Under the pieces are notes generated by a model. That model did not search any database and had not been told where the DNA came from. It saw only the letters and a list, made by a program, of their open reading frames with translations. From positions 2,122,236 through 2,186,235 of the forward strand of contig JACBWW010000022.1 in the NCBI GenBank assembly GCA_020086605.1: DNA of 64,000 nt, read 5' to 3'. Within the stretch, counting starts at the first letter, position 1. Each line of letters begins with the position of its first letter. The DNA is from Lanius collurio (lineage: Eukaryota > Chordata > Aves > Passeriformes > Laniidae). Shown here piece by piece: positions 47,491-62,400 of the stretch. The position numbers and the translations under genes are program-made.

Positions 47491-50400
47491 GCAAACCAGG
47501 ATCAGTGGTGTCGACCTAGTCAGTAGTGGACATTTGTCCAAATCAATACAGGATGGCATAATTCATAACCTTGGCTATTGCAGCAGAGGGGAGGCCCCAC
47601 ACAGGAGTAACAGGGGTGTTGTAGATCATGATTGAAAAGCATTGGCAGAGTTATGTAGGGAACCTTATGCAGCACCTGTCTGCAATGCACCTGTTATAGC
47701 AGGCTGTCCCTTCTAAAGGAGCCAAAATCCACATGAAAAACAGAAAAAGAGCCCTAAAAAACCCCTCAAACCCAAAAGCCTAAACTCAGTAATCTAACAG
47801 ACTTCTCCACTAATGTAATGACTGGATGAGGAAAAAAAAAAGTGAGATTCTAGTTGTATGCAGACATCATTAAAAGGATTTAAGAGAAATCCTCACTTTT
47901 CACTACATAATTTTCAAAGCAATTTTTATCCTCACAGAACTTAGGTCTAGGGGCAAATATTAGAGAATAAGATTGGTCTACAGATTCTGTAGGAGCTTCA
48001 CATCTGGGTGACTGGAAATTCTAATGCTACTTGGAGATGGTGGGTTTGCATTTCCACAGCTGTGGAAAAATGTGGGGATTTTTTCCCCTTATCACTTATT
48101 TAGAGCCAAAAATGTGCCTTAGTTGGGCAGCTGCCATCATAGTGCATTCCCTTTCCTTCCACCTCCAGTGCTCACACAAAGCTGCAGATCTTGGATGTGG
48201 GGTTTGATGTCCCATATCTGCCACTTCTGGTGCCTTTCCAGCAGGACAAGCAGAGCTGTGGTGGCTCCAGGAGCTCAGGCACCCCGACCAGGATGCAGCA
48301 GGAGGTCTCCATGGACACTGGGCTCTTCTGCTTTCTTTAGTGGGCAAATGCACTTGAAAGGGAAGAACTGAGGGTTGGTATCCAAGTCAGAAAACTACTT
48401 CTTACAGAGAAAAATGATAGAGGGAGAAGGTATAGCTGTCCTTGCTTCTAACAGTGTTTTTCACCTGGGAAGAGCTTCCTGTCATCTACCTGTGAGTGAA
48501 AAATATCTTGTGTCTCAAAATATTTTTTTGGAGTTTGACTGTTGGGAGGTTAAAAAATTAACCAGGAATATCAAGCTGAGATTTGTACATGAGTGCCACT
48601 AATTTTTATAACAGAATCCTTAACTGACTATTTTTCAGAATTCAGTTAAGGAATACAAGGAGCCCTGTATATTCCCTAATGAAAACGTTGAGTTAAAATA
48701 GAGTTGAAATTGAGAGTGCATTTTTGGTAACTTGGGGGTAAAAGAAAAAAAGAGGGAACTGTAATTATCCCTAAAACAACAAAATTCAGTAGACACAAAG
48801 AAGCTTAAAAGAAAAGCAAATGTGTTAAAATAGGGAAATACCTAATTAAGGCAAGTAAACAACCTTCACTGTGCCCTGTAGTGATGTCATACAGTAATTA
48901 TACAACTGTGCATTTTATTGCCCACTGGAACTGATTTTTGATTCTTTGAATTTTCTATTTGTGCCTTCCTTCACAGCATCACTACATGACAGGAGATAAG
49001 GATGTGCTGAGGGAGGAGGAGTGAGCTGGGATGTGGAGGGTGGCTTTGAGGGGAGCAGCAGGGAGGAGTGAGGGCATGAAGGGAGGAGAAACAGTCATTT
49101 AGGGATAAAGGAGTCTAAGGGACAATTGTGCATAACAGAGCGAAACCAGGGCTGGGCAAGTTGGCTTTTTGAAGCTTTTTTGATGTTTTCAGCAACGGAG
49201 AGGAGCTGGGCTTTTGGAGTTCTTTAAAGCCAGACTGCAGAGTGAGTGAGTGGCAGTGCTAAAGTGGGACCATGGACCCGTGACCGGGGTAGAAATGTCT
49301 CAAATGGGTTTTGTTCACCAGGGGAGATTTCTTCAGAGCTGCACAAAGAGTCATAAAGTCCCCTTTTCTGATTTGTTTCTTCCTGTATCCTTGCTTCAGA
49401 GCCATCATCTGTTGGGCTGCAGTACCCCACGGAGCCGAAGCTGTCTTCCAAGGGGTCCTGCAGCTACACAGACTTTGTTTGGTGGCCAAGTGTTCCCCAC
49501 TGAAAACTGTGCAACATGAATCAAAGATTTCTTATGCTTCCACATGTTACAGTTATTTAGACCGCACCATCAAAATTAGGAGCTGAGTGGACATTCCCAT
49601 AGCCTGTTACACAATTAAATGGGCAACCTTTGCTAGATTCCTCAATAACTGGAGCCTCAATACACTCCACAGCAAACTGTAACTACCTGGAATGTTTTGA
49701 CAGTTTTTGATGCTGCTGTTAAAGCCTTTGAACTAGTGGAAGGCTGATAGTGTGTTAAAATGCTAAAATATTCTTAATTTTTTTTGTTAATCAAAGCATC
49801 CTTGACAAACCGTTCCAAGTTATAAACTAGAACAGGATATGGTTCAGTTTTCAAACATTACAAAAAGGTCATCCCTCACTGTTAAGTGCATAAGCTTATC
49901 TATAAAGCCTTCAATTGCATTTTTTAGTTTCCTATCTCCCTTTGGATTTATAGTCCAGCAGAGATATAGCCTTTTTTTCCCCCTTCCAATACTTGCATTT
50001 CTTTAATAACAAAGTTCTCTTGCAATTTTTCGCTTGTAAATGCTAGACAAATGTTTTGGTTTTATCTTCTCATATTCCAAATAGGCATTGAGTGAGTTGC
50101 AGTCAGTCCCTCAGAGAAAAACCTCTGACTGAATTTCTTCTTTGGGAAACAATGTAAAACTGTGGGCCTGCAACTGACCTGGCAGTTGTCTAAATACATT
50201 AGGATAAACTGCTTTAAAAGGAAAGGTTGTGTCTGATTCCTCTGAAGTGGTTGCAGTTTCCTCAGCCAGCCTCCCTGTTCTCCAGCAAGGTCTGGAATCC
50301 AGGGGCAATGCTCAGAAAAATCTGGGCTATATTCCAGGAGGAGTAACAAGGAAGCAGATACTTAAGTGGTTTTGAATGTAGAGAGCCCTATTGAAAGACA

Positions 50401-53400
50401 TTTCAAATATTACTCTACTATTTGTCATGGATTTTTATCTTATAAAATTTTGGTTCTTAATAGGAGACAATGTTGAATGGCAATAAAGTCATATCCCTTA
50501 AACTATATGGCAATATTTGGGAAGCCTTGTGTTGGAAGTGGAACTGTGTCTTATGCCATGATAAGGAATTTCTGATAACACCAACCTTGTCAGCTTGTGC
50601 AGAGTGAAATCCTGAGCTAGATGTGGCAGTAGGAAAGGTGGGAGTGGGAGGGTCACACTGGTGGGTGCAATCATTATCAGGAGATCCAAGTGATGATCCT
50701 AAGGCAAAACTAAACACCTCAGCAGGCTGCTAAACCCTTCAGTGGCTGCAGTCACCAGAAGAAACTAAAAATATTTCCCTTGCACCAAACCTCACATCTC
50801 AGAAAGCCCAAGTGCAGTTGTATGGTGGCTTGATTTACAGGCACGTTACCAGAGCTAATCACAATTTTCATACCTGGTGATTTGCTTCCAAATCACAGAA
50901 ATTGGTTTAAGAATTCCATCACCCCCTCTTCTTCTGGAGGTGCATTCTGAAAATGCAAAATAAAAATACTGAGTTAAAAAAGATACAGAGGTAGATTAGA
51001 TGACAAAGGTGCATAAGAGTCACTTGCCAGTTGTATGGAAATATAATGTTGCATTAATACCCACATCTTGTGTTATACATGATGGCATTGCTATTCATAT
51101 AAGGAACTGAAATTTCTTTATGAAAATAAGTAAGTGCTACTCCAGTCCTGCAAGTGGAAGAATGCATCATATAATTTACAAGCATCATATCCAATTTAGT
51201 CAAATCCATGTTCCACAGAGATTGAGTGTCAAGACTGGGTATTTGAGCCCAAGACTTTGGGTTTTAAATAGGACTTTTGGTCACATTGCAGCTCAGAATT
51301 CCCAGCAGTGACAACACCATGAGAATGACTTCTCAAACTGTGGTGGCCCTTCCCAAAAGCAGCAGGAAGCCCTGCCCCTTGGGTCCCCATCACACACCTT
51401 CAGCATGATGACAGAGCAATATATCAGTGGTGCATAGCACAGCAGTCACAAAGTAGAAGAGGCACAGGAGAGGGGACCACCCTGCAGGGTATAAAGAAGA
51501 GATAATCTATAAAAACTGGTATTTATCTTGCTCCAAAAGAAGATGGAAGCACTGGTAGCCCAGCAGACAAAGCTGATGGCAGGAGACTGTGTCACTTTTC
51601 CAGCTGTACACTGCTGCCCTCCCGTCCTGCTGCAGCCTCAGACACAGCTTTGCTGTTTGCATGGAGTCACCAGCACTGGCACAGAGAGGGCTCTGAAGTC
51701 TGATTTCTTTCATAATCTCTAGAACACAGTGATACAAAATCTGCTGAAGTACCAACTCAGACTTCCCAGCTGTGGCTGGTGGTAATACTGCTGATAATGA
51801 TGAGCAGTAATAAGCAGTACTGATACTTAAACTCTTGCTAACATCTTTAGTCATCTTCCTGACCTTTTCCCCTTTCCTGGCTTGCAATATTAATTTAAAA
51901 GGAATATATCATTATATAATCATGGAAGATGACTTTACTTGTGTTTGCACTTTTTCATACTATTAGAGAAGCAAATTTTTTCCTTTTTTTTGGCAGTAAA
52001 TGGATTTGCAAACTTTTTGTATCAGAGATTTAATAAAAAAATATTCATCATCTGCTTGAAGCTTTTGTGTGCAAGGGCTTCTCATCAAGTCTTTGCTTCA
52101 TTTGTAATAAACATAACTCATAAACTTTGTCTGACAGGAGAAAGTAGTTTTTCTTCTGCTAGTAACTCTTATATTTCAGTTTCAGAAAGAGAAAAAAAAC
52201 CTGGGAAAACAAAGAACTCCAAATGCTTCCATTCATTTTGCAACCATTTATTCATCCAAATTTTAGGAGTGATTTCTACCATGTAAGGTCTGGCTTGCTA
52301 ACTAGCAATTCGAGTGAAAGGAGCAGATCTTCCTCAGAGAGCAGTGGCTGGTAGAGGACTGCAAGGGTTTCTAATGCCATTACCCTCAGAGGTAAAGGGA
52401 ACGTCTGCTTATTCCAGGTTGCAGTCTCCTAATGTGTGTCTTCTGTCTTTGCTTGACAGCTTAAATGTCCCTAGCTCCCATTGCAGGGTGATTTTTAGCA
52501 TAAGTACCTGCCTTAATCCATGTTGCAGTATGTTCCTTTCTGCTTGAGAGCCAGGAGTTAACCTGGATGAACAGAGACAGAGCTGGAGTGACAATCCACC
52601 CATAGATTCCAGCCCAGAAAACAGTGCAAGGTAAGACCACAGGATGTGCTATTCTAACAGGGAGGAAAAACAAAAACTGGTTTGTGAGATTGGCATGAGG
52701 CTGACCCACAAAACCATCTGCCTAAGGAAAAAGGGTTTTGTGTTAAAATTTTTAGGTAAGTGCATAAGAGTTATGATGCCATTTTGGCTCAAAAGTCAGC
52801 AAAGGAAACTTTTTTTAGTTTAAGGAACTATCTTGTATTTTTTAAGATTTTGGGATGAATGCCCTAGGGATATTTTGATTATTGATGAAAGGTAAAATAA
52901 TTAATAAAGCAAACAGAGAGAATGATGCCTCTTGTGTTCTTCACCAGAGAAATGAAGCAGGATGCAGAAGGTCCTGTTCCTTTCCTGGCCTTTCCAACAA
53001 GTTTTTCTTCCAAGCGCCTTGGAAGAGCCTAAACTTCTCTCTCAGCTAGTCAGAGCAGGCTGACATAAACCCTGGATGTATTTTACTTGTTAAATTATGC
53101 AGGGCAGGGTCCAACACTAAACAAATTTCTCCATCTTTTTGTTACCTTTTTTCAGTCATTTTTTTCCCGTGTATCATATTTAAAACTTACACCTAATTTG
53201 TCCAAGGAAGGGAGTGCTTCAGGAGGCATTGCTCTGCTTGGATTCATCCCATACAAAGCAGAAGGTATGCAGGTGCTCTCCTGCTTTGTTTTACAAATGC
53301 CCTGGATCAGTTAGAGAGACCTGTGGGGCTGGGAAGTCCAACCCCTTGTTCCACACAGGCCATAGTGAAAATTAGAGCAGATGGCTGAAGGTTTGTTTGT

Positions 53401-56400
53401 CTGCCTGCCTATGCAGACATAAAATAAACCTCTCCATGGATGGAGACTCTTCATCCTCTCTAGCAAAACTGTCCCAGTATATAAATAGTCTTGCTGTGAC
53501 TTTTTTAAATTTTCCTTTTAGCCCACTTGGATTTCCTCTTCTGCTTGTGATCATTGCTTCTTGTTCTTTTGCTGAGATGAATCCCTCCTATGACCTTGCC
53601 TTAGCTGGTATACAACAGCAGTTAAATTATCCCAAAACTCTCCTTCTCCAGAGTAAACCAATTTATTACCCTCAAATTCTCCTCTCATGTCTCCAGTCCA
53701 CTGGACTCCCCATTGCAGCTGAACTGTGACTATATCTATAACTATAAAATTAGTAATGTTGCCATTAAGATGACTGGTCTGTGGGATACTTGTAGCTCTG
53801 AATAAATATACAAATATATTTTTTCTCTTTCATAAAATTACCCAAAAGCATTTGTGTAATAATGATGCTAAAATAATCTTGATTATACTTGTTTATATCA
53901 ATTCTCATCAGACATGATAAATATTAATGTACGAATGAGTGTTAAGTAAATCGAGATGATCACAAAACAGCACTTTAAAACAGCATTATCATCCAGTAGA
54001 TCACCCTGTCTACAAAGGATGGCAATAAAATGTATCAGTTGACCTCATAATTTGCTTTCATTTGTCTGTATTCCTTATGAAACTTGGAAACTGATATGAA
54101 ATGTGGAGTCAAGGCTTTGATTTATTAAGGTAGACTGGATTCAACAAGTGCTGTAAAGACCACTTGATTCTGATAGTTAAATTTTGTTTGTGTGAGACTC
54201 TCCAGGACAGCATGTGGCATTCTGCTAACAATGTGTGTTTTTTGATTTTAACAAGACAGTCAGGGAAAATTGAGACGGGGGAAACTGACAATTAGAAGGA
54301 GTTTAATGTTAAAAAAACCCCAACAAACCCAAAAGGAGCTTATACAGAATTACAGCAGTGGGAGCTGCCTGAGTAACGTCAGCTGATCTGGCAGGATCTT
54401 TCTAAGGAAAGAAAGGGAACTTGGGAATTTAAGAGAGGCAATGAGTAATGTGGATGTGTCTGCTAGCTCCATGAACCGACCCTTAGTGACACAGCTGCTG
54501 AGGCTGGAGTAAGGAATATGTGTGTGCACTGCAGTTAAGTTTCTTTCCTGTTTGTTTTGTTGTTGGTTTGTGTTTTTAATTTCCTTCCTTGCATGTGGAT
54601 TGTATGCAGTGAAGTTAAACCTGGTGTCCTGGCTGTGTAACTGCTCTGTGAGGTGCTTCACCTTGTCTCTTGAGAGGCTGAGTCCAACGTGGGGCTGTTG
54701 CAGAGTGCCAGGGCTTTGTACCCGAGAGGGGCACAGAGGGACGGGGCAGCTGCAGCCTCGGAGCTGCATTTTGGTGTAACCCCGAGTGCCCATTGAAATG
54801 GCTGTGCTGCTAACAAAGGGATACCCAAACGTGGCTCTGGGTGTGCAGGAAGGGTGCCTGGAACTGGCAGTGCTTTGGCAGGGCCTTTGTGCTGGTGTGT
54901 GCTGCAGGGGTGTGTGCTGTGGGGGCACGGCTGGCACCAGTGCCTGCATCATGGCATTTTTTGCTTGTACAAATACAAATTCCTGCACAAATACAACTGA
55001 AGAGGAGCTTTAGTGTTTCTTTCTCTGTGTTTTTTCTCTGCTGGTTTTTTTCATTTCCTTGCAATCACTGATAGGTTTTCTGGGCCATGCCCAGATGATT
55101 AACTGCAGTTTAGCTCAAGGCTTCATAAAATGTGTCTTTCAAATGAGTTAGTGATAGATGAGTTACATCAGAGTGGTGTATGCAGAGTTAGGAATGACAG
55201 CTCTTGCTACTACTTAGGATCATATTAAAAAAAGAGCTGGAAATTTCTAATTTAGAGAGATTTAATTTAAGAGATTGTGTTTATTGTCCTGGCTGTGGAA
55301 AGCATGTTTCTTATCCCATCATCTTGTATCAGTCAGGCTACTTCCTCTTTAAGTAGGTAGCCAAACTGCTGATTGATAATGAGGGAGGACAGGTGCTATT
55401 GTGTGAAACCAGGCAAACAAGAGCTGCTGAGATGAGGGCCTGGGGGATCCTCCAAGAGCAGCCAGAGCTCCCCGGGGGTGCTGTGCTTCTGAGCTTCCTC
55501 CCTGTGTGTGACCTCAGGAATCTGGACTTGGCAAGTCATCCTACAGGTAGTGCTGAGAACACTTTCAAGATAAATTATTTTAATGAACATTGAGTATCAC
55601 TTGATTTTTCTTTTTTTCCTGTGTGTTTCTCTTCCTTAATCCCTGCCCTGACTGGTGATAGTGTTTCTGTATAGGGATGAGTAGCATGGACTCCTGTGCT
55701 GTGTCTGCTGGGAGGTGAAAAGGATATGAAACCCTTCTAATTTTGAAAGCAAAAGATAATCTTTGTGGTAGATGAAGAAATGGCACATTTCTTTATGGAT
55801 GAAGTGAAACCAGTAGGATTCATATTCCCCTATGTCAGAAGTTTGATGACAATAATTGTATTTAAAAAAGAATTCCTCATTAGGCATATTCAGGCTTGTT
55901 GGGCTTTGTTCTAGTCTTTTTTAAAGCATGCTAATTGTGATAACATTAGTATCAGCTTAAAATGTTGCTGGAAGTTTTTGTGTATATTTGTGGATTTATG
56001 ATCACGAGGAATACCCATTCCATGAGTCATAGGAGGACTCTCTGTGGTCTGATACTGGATTAACTTGGTCAAAATTTTGTGGCAAAATGAATCAAGCGAG
56101 GATTCAAGATTATTTCAAAGTGAATTCAAAGCACTTGATGTCTTTATCCTAGACTAAAAATTAGACCAGTTGTGCTGTTAGGTGGACTTTGAAAATGCAA
56201 ATAATTATGTAATTAAGAATGTGCTTCAGTTCTATTACACTACCCATAAAATTCCACAATCTTAGAAACAAGATGTTTTAAAATGTTTTACTAAATATAA
56301 TTAATGTAACCGAATTTTATATCCTACCAAGTTGTACAAATAAATAGTACATGGCTATTTCTTACAATTAAAGATTTCAAGAATCTTCCTACATACAATA

Positions 56401-59400
56401 TGATATATTTAACAACTTTTTATGCTAAATAGTTGATATAGTTAATGTTGTAGTCACTTAATTCCATTTTAATTAGCCAAACACTAGTTTGAAAATGTGA
56501 GCTTTTCATTAACTGACATTGCTCATATTTTTGCTGCTTGTTTTCCCTGTAGTTCTTTCAAATTATGTATGTATAATGTGTTAATGTTCATGAAATGCAT
56601 TTATCATTGCACGCAATGCCAGAATTAGTGCAGAGTGAAGAGAAATGTACTTGTGTGTTTTTTGACAAGTGCAGCTTAAGCCTGAGATGATAAAAAAAAA
56701 AAAATAAATTAAAAACCAGTTTTTTAAATATTAACCAAGTACCTCTCCTGTAAAAAATTCTTCTGTTCTGGTTTTATCTTGGGCCATTTGACAATCACAG
56801 GTGTCCAGGCTGAGATTCTGTCACTGAGTAGCCTTGAAATACATAGAAACCAGGAAAACTCTGTGGAAAGGGATTTACACCTTGAGTATGGATTCAGGAG
56901 AAGTATTTCATGAGGGACAGTTTCTAAAGGACTTCTATAATTTAGTGTTTGATTCTGAATTATAAAACTGGGAAAAGGTGATATTAATTTGACTTTGTTA
57001 TAATACTTGCTTTGCACTGTTAATCCTACTATCTATATAGCTGGGGAAAAGATACCAGCTGGTTATAGTCTAGAAATTACCATATTAATGTTTTATTTGT
57101 GTGGGAATATAGTTGTGTTAATTAATGTTTTGATGTGGTTACCAGCACTTAGTGGTCTCTGAACGTCTCCTGCTGACTTAGGGAAATTGGAAATATTCAG
57201 GTATAAATGTGGTGGGGCCAGTTACACCCTCTCTGCCCGAGTGCTTAGGGGAGAATCCCAATTTATGAAGGAGGGTGGTGGTGGTGTGGACTTCTGCCAT
57301 CAGGGAGAAACCTTCCAGTGAAGGGTGGCTGGGGAAAAGGTAATGTGGGAGGTGTTAAGCAGAAAGAGGGGATTTCAGCTGATATTCAGCTTGGCTCCAG
57401 CCAGGGCTGGCTGTCTCTCAGCACTGATGAGAATTACCTCACTGTATGAGAAGATCTCTAGGTGCCTGTCTTGCTGCAGAAGTGTATTTACAACTCACAG
57501 TCTAAAAGACACTTCTTTTTATTTAGTCAAAATTGGTTCAAATTTTTGTTTCTTAAAACTGCTGGGGCTTTTGGTTTTCTTCTGCCAAGATTGGAGTAGG
57601 GAGAGAAATCCCCAAATACAATGAAAGGGATATGTATGAGGAAAATGGAATGTTAGTCTTGAAGCTGCAAATTATACCCTTCCCTCCCTTCCCTCCCTTC
57701 CCTCCCTCCCTTCCCTTCCTTCCCACCAAAATTCCCAAAAATATGTCTTTTAATATAAGTATTTTAATGGACAGACACTGTGGTTTTGCCATTGATATCT
57801 CTCCTGTTCTCAGTCCACAGATCTGAAAGAGTTAAATGTACCAGCACTCTGTAACCTAGATAAAAAATATGCATTTTAATTTCTAATAAAAAAATCAAGC
57901 AGGTATGAATAGCAATAAAATTACTCAAAATGTTTAAATTGAAGGAAAACAATTGAAAATGGATTTAGAAATATAATGTTTAGTTAAGCAAGCTATAATG
58001 TTCTGTTATTTTAATCTGTATTGTGAAGCAATTTAAACTATGCTGGAACAGAATTCTTATGTTTTAGCATATAATTCTCTCCTTCCCCCAAACAGTCACC
58101 AAAAATTCCTTAATGTTTCAGTCATATTGTATAGTCCTTGGCAATAGCAGCCTCTTCGTGCAAAGGTTTTCAGTTTTTTGGTCTGTTTGCTGGCTGGCCC
58201 TTAGTACAGCCAGCCCTGGTCAGAGCAGCCAAATGGAGCTCCAGGCTGTCACGTGAGCAAACAAGATGCTCTATGTAAGACCTGGAACAACAAATAAATG
58301 AAGAATTCACCACCAGAATTAGCATCTAGAGAGAGATGCAGAGTGTTGACTGTACCGGGGGAGCCTTGGTTCAGCATTTCCTCTGTCCCTTCCTGCCTTG
58401 GTGGGGCAATGGTGGTGCAGTGCTGTGCAGGGAACACAGGCTGAGAGCTCAGCTCTGCTGGGCTCGGCTGCTATGCAGACACCTGAAGAAGGATCATGAC
58501 CTGAGAGAGGAAGAAGAGGATTGGCATTTTTTGAAGTCCCCTCCAGCCCTGGTTCTCTGGTGGCCCCAACCAGCTGACAGTTCAGTGCTGGCAGTCTCTT
58601 CAGCATAACCACACCCTTGGGATGTTTCAGCATGTGTGAATTGCCTCAGAGGGACCCCTTTGCTTCAGATGCCTATTGGAAAAATATGTAGGCATATTTC
58701 CAGCCATAATTCTGATTTTTTGTGATATTTCTTGATTCTACCACCTTCAGTGAGTGAAGTGGGGCTTGCCAGTTGTCTATGCACCTTCTTAATGGGACAC
58801 TTTTACCAAACCTCTCTCCTTGTCCTCCACCTCCTTCCACGTCAGCTGGTACGCCTGACACTGCTGGCTGTACCTCTCTGAAGACAGTGCAAAGCTCCTG
58901 GTTTTTAGCACAAATGTTTGCAGTCTTCCCACAACAGCAGAAAAACAGTATTTCCTCATGTAGATTTCGAGATTTATCTTCTTCATCTCTTTCAGGGAGC
59001 CTCAGGTCCTGGAGGAGCCAGGGATGTCTGTGCTCAGCCACTCTGGGACACTGCTCTGGGGTGGGCACTGGGTCTGACTTGCCCACGGGCCCTTCTGGAG
59101 CCCTGCTGTCTGTGCCAGGTTGTGTCCAGTGGCAGCTGTGTGTGGTGAGGGCCAGGATGCCGTGCTGGCCTGGAGGGACCGCTGTGCACAACGCTCTCCA
59201 CTCCGTAGCCTCCTCCTCCCTCCATATGGGACTGTGGGCAAAGGAGTCTCCCTTGCTGACCCCAGCTTTACCCCACAATTGTTTCTCTCTGTTCATTTAA
59301 ATTCCAAAAGAAGTGCAGAGAAAAGAGAAGGTGCTGCCTTGCTGTCTGTGGAGCACCAGCCTGGCAGCCCCTGGCTTTGCCTGGATCCTCTGGTACTGCT

Positions 59401-62400
59401 CCAAAAGGATTCCTCAGGAGAGAAGCCCCATTGGTGATAAATCACTGTGCCTGAGGCTGCCGAAGAAGGAAAGAGGGAGAGAAAGGAAGCACTTTGCCCT
59501 GCCTTTTATTTTCAGGGTGGCTGCATTTGTGGGATGAGAGCTGTGGGTTGCACAGGGACATTTCTCCCCTTAATCATCCAATTCTCCTAACAGGGAGCTT
59601 CACACTGTGGACACTTCCAGGCACATCGGCACAAATGGCACGCACGGGGACACCTTGATGTTCTGTGTGCAGCCCCTGCCACTTTTAAACAAGCTTTCTT
59701 AGTATTTAGAATGTGTTTATTAAAGAAGATTGGGGCTTTAGAATAGGTACTAAATCTCTGCAATGTGCTGAATTCCCATTCTGTGAGACTCCAGTGCAAG
59801 CGCTGAACTGAGGGGAGGCGGGTGAACTTAAATTAACCCAGGAGAGGAGGGTGAATGCCGCTTTCAAGCAGCAGATGCTGCAGCACCAAATAAGCATATT
59901 GCACAATAAATAGCAGTCATGGCTTTAATTAGGAATTCAATTGAAGTTGGAAACCACTTGCCTACAGTAAAATTGTCCTATTTAACATTTCTATCAACAT
60001 ATTTTTTATCATTGGCATTGTTACTTTTAATTTAACTTTCAATTTTAACTTTCAGTGTAATAGATAAAATCTTTTTTAAACGCTGCATTAATAGTTCTTT
60101 CCCATGCATCTATCTTGATCTTGTATTTAAATCACAGACACTGAACTAATCTGAGAGCTCAGGGCAAAAAAATAGGCACATCTTTCAACTAACTGTCCAA
60201 AATCTGCAATACCTGTGCTTTTGGACCACTAGATCTATTTGGAGCTCCAGGAATGTGTGCTTAGCACACATACTCATGCAAAATGTTTTCTTTGAAAGCT
60301 TTGGTCTGGTGGATTGGAAAGCAGTTGAAAGGTGACAAGCTGTCAATATGTGACTCAGAATTAGAAGAATAGGGGCTTCACTTCCAAACAGCAAACACAG
60401 GCTAACTTTAGGTATTGAGCTTCTTACAATGCAAGAGTTCAAGGAGGAAAAACTGTGCTTGCTTTGTTACACCAGAATGCTTGTAGTTTATCTACCTCAA
60501 CTGTAATTGCTGGTTAGCTTGGAGGACTAGCTATTGCCCTGGCAGACTGGAAAAGACTTTCCTCATGTTCAGTTGGGGATCTGTGCATGATAAATGATTT
60601 GTGGTGCCCATAGAGGCACTTTGTGATGATGGCATTGTGGGTGAGGTGGGGCAGATGATCTGCTGGTGGGAATCCTCTGGATCTGTCCATGGAAATGCGG
60701 AAGTGTGAGGGACTAAGCAATGTCCCCTCCATGCACCTCCTCACCTCCAAAACAACAACGTACTTGCTGCCAAATAAATACATCTCTATTTTGTAAACAT
60801 GCCTCTAAAACAATCGTAAGGCTTTTGCTATCAAAATAATCCCAGAGTTTTGAAGTGTGGAAATTTACAGGGAAGAATGTAATGAAGCACTCATAGGTAA
60901 AAAAGGCAAACAATCCTATGAAAGAAGTCGGCCCTCACAGTACAGAAAAGAGTAGCTTCTGCCAGCCCCAAATTCCTTGTTATCTCACTGGGGAAAATTC
61001 TTTCCTGATGCAAGACCTGGGATTTGCACTCATCCTGGGAATATAAGCAGGAGACACCAATCAAACTTCTGTGAGTATTTAATACCTACAATAACACTGG
61101 TGTTAAAACCTTTATCCTCCCATCAGATGTGGATGGTCTATATTGTAACAGAGGGAAGTGGAAAACCAAACCCACTAAACTCTGCAAAAGGTTTTTGCCC
61201 TACCCCAAATCTATGGGTGCATAAACTCTTTGCAGAGTAGGGACTGTAGCTGAGCCTTGTTAGCTGTGCTGAAATTTCAGGCTAATAAAAAATATCCTAA
61301 GCTGTAGACATTCATTTATTCCTGTTCTGGTTAGGAAATAACTTTCCAAAGCCTAGATCACACAAGCAGTGTTTGTGCTAAGCTGAAATTCATCCAACAT
61401 GGAGCTGGATGTAAATTGTTCAAAACTGCCCTGGGAAAGATGATATATTAGTAAATGTATTAAAAAAAAAAAAAAAGTAGCATTGAAGAACCTACCTGAT
61501 AGTGTGAGTTCAGATACTGCTGAAAAAAATACAGTAAGATAAAAAGAAGCAACAGAAAGTTCTTTACACCTTTGGTCTACTGGACTCTGAATTTTATTTT
61601 TTACTAACTTCTGGGCAGTTAAGCTTCAGGAGGCAGCCTCTCTGTCCAAAGTTTGACATACAATGTTCCTCAAGCTTTCTAAAACTCTAATACAGCTTGA
61701 ATTCACTTGTCAGAAGTGCAGAAAGTGGTGGTTTTCCAAATCTGTGTAGTTTCAAGCAATGACTCATAATCAATAAACTATTCCCAGAACTATAGTTAGA
61801 AAGGGAATAAAAACAAAGTGAAATCACACAGGAAATAAGGAAACAAGTTTAAAAAGAACTTTAGCTGACAGGATATTGGCTACTGATACTCTATCCACTT
61901 ATTTAGGTAAATAATGTGTGGAGTTTGTTTTGTTTTAAGTAAGTATAAATGATTTTCCAGTGGAAGGAAGTTTTGGCTTTGATTGTTTTTTTCCATTTGA
62001 GATATACCTTTTGGGGTGATTAATTTTTCTGCAACTTTTTTTGAAAACACAAAATTCTGATTTCATGTTTTGCAAAAAATTTTTTTCCCAGAGAAACTGT
62101 TCTCTGTCTGTGAGGAAGTGATAGGAAAAAAAAAAGTATTTGAAAACATTTATGTGGAAAGTACTTTCTGAGCCTCATTTTGTGCATTTTTGCAAGGTGC
62201 TTTGAGATTTAGATACTGCAATATATTTGTTTTTTTGAGACTAAGGTTTTTTTGCATAACTGGAATTGATTTCTCTGCAAGGCATATGCACAGACTAAGA
62301 GGTGGCTGTGGTGAGAGTGTGAAAGGGGAGAAACTTGACCAGAGTATAGGATAAATCCTGCTAAAATGTATGTGATACATGTAGTCTTGCAAATGAAACC

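Noticed and set aside
53295..53365. Possible reversed CR1 3' end (AAGTCCAACCCCTTG phrase)
   Set aside because: A single short match without the continuing CR1 order on either side.
54350..54988. 212-codon minus-strand open frame
   Set aside because: It has no recognisable domain, equally open frames lie on the other strand, and the GC-rich pocket makes stops scarce. Treated as chance.
58673..59296. 207-codon minus-strand frame overlapping a 175-codon plus-strand frame
   Set aside because: Both strands and several frames are open together, which signals low stop density and not coding. The translation matches no family I know.
60960..61250. Possible CR1/L3 fragment around GGGGAAAATTCTTTCCTGA
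   Set aside because: One suggestive phrase only; the surrounding order of motifs could not be matched confidently by eye.
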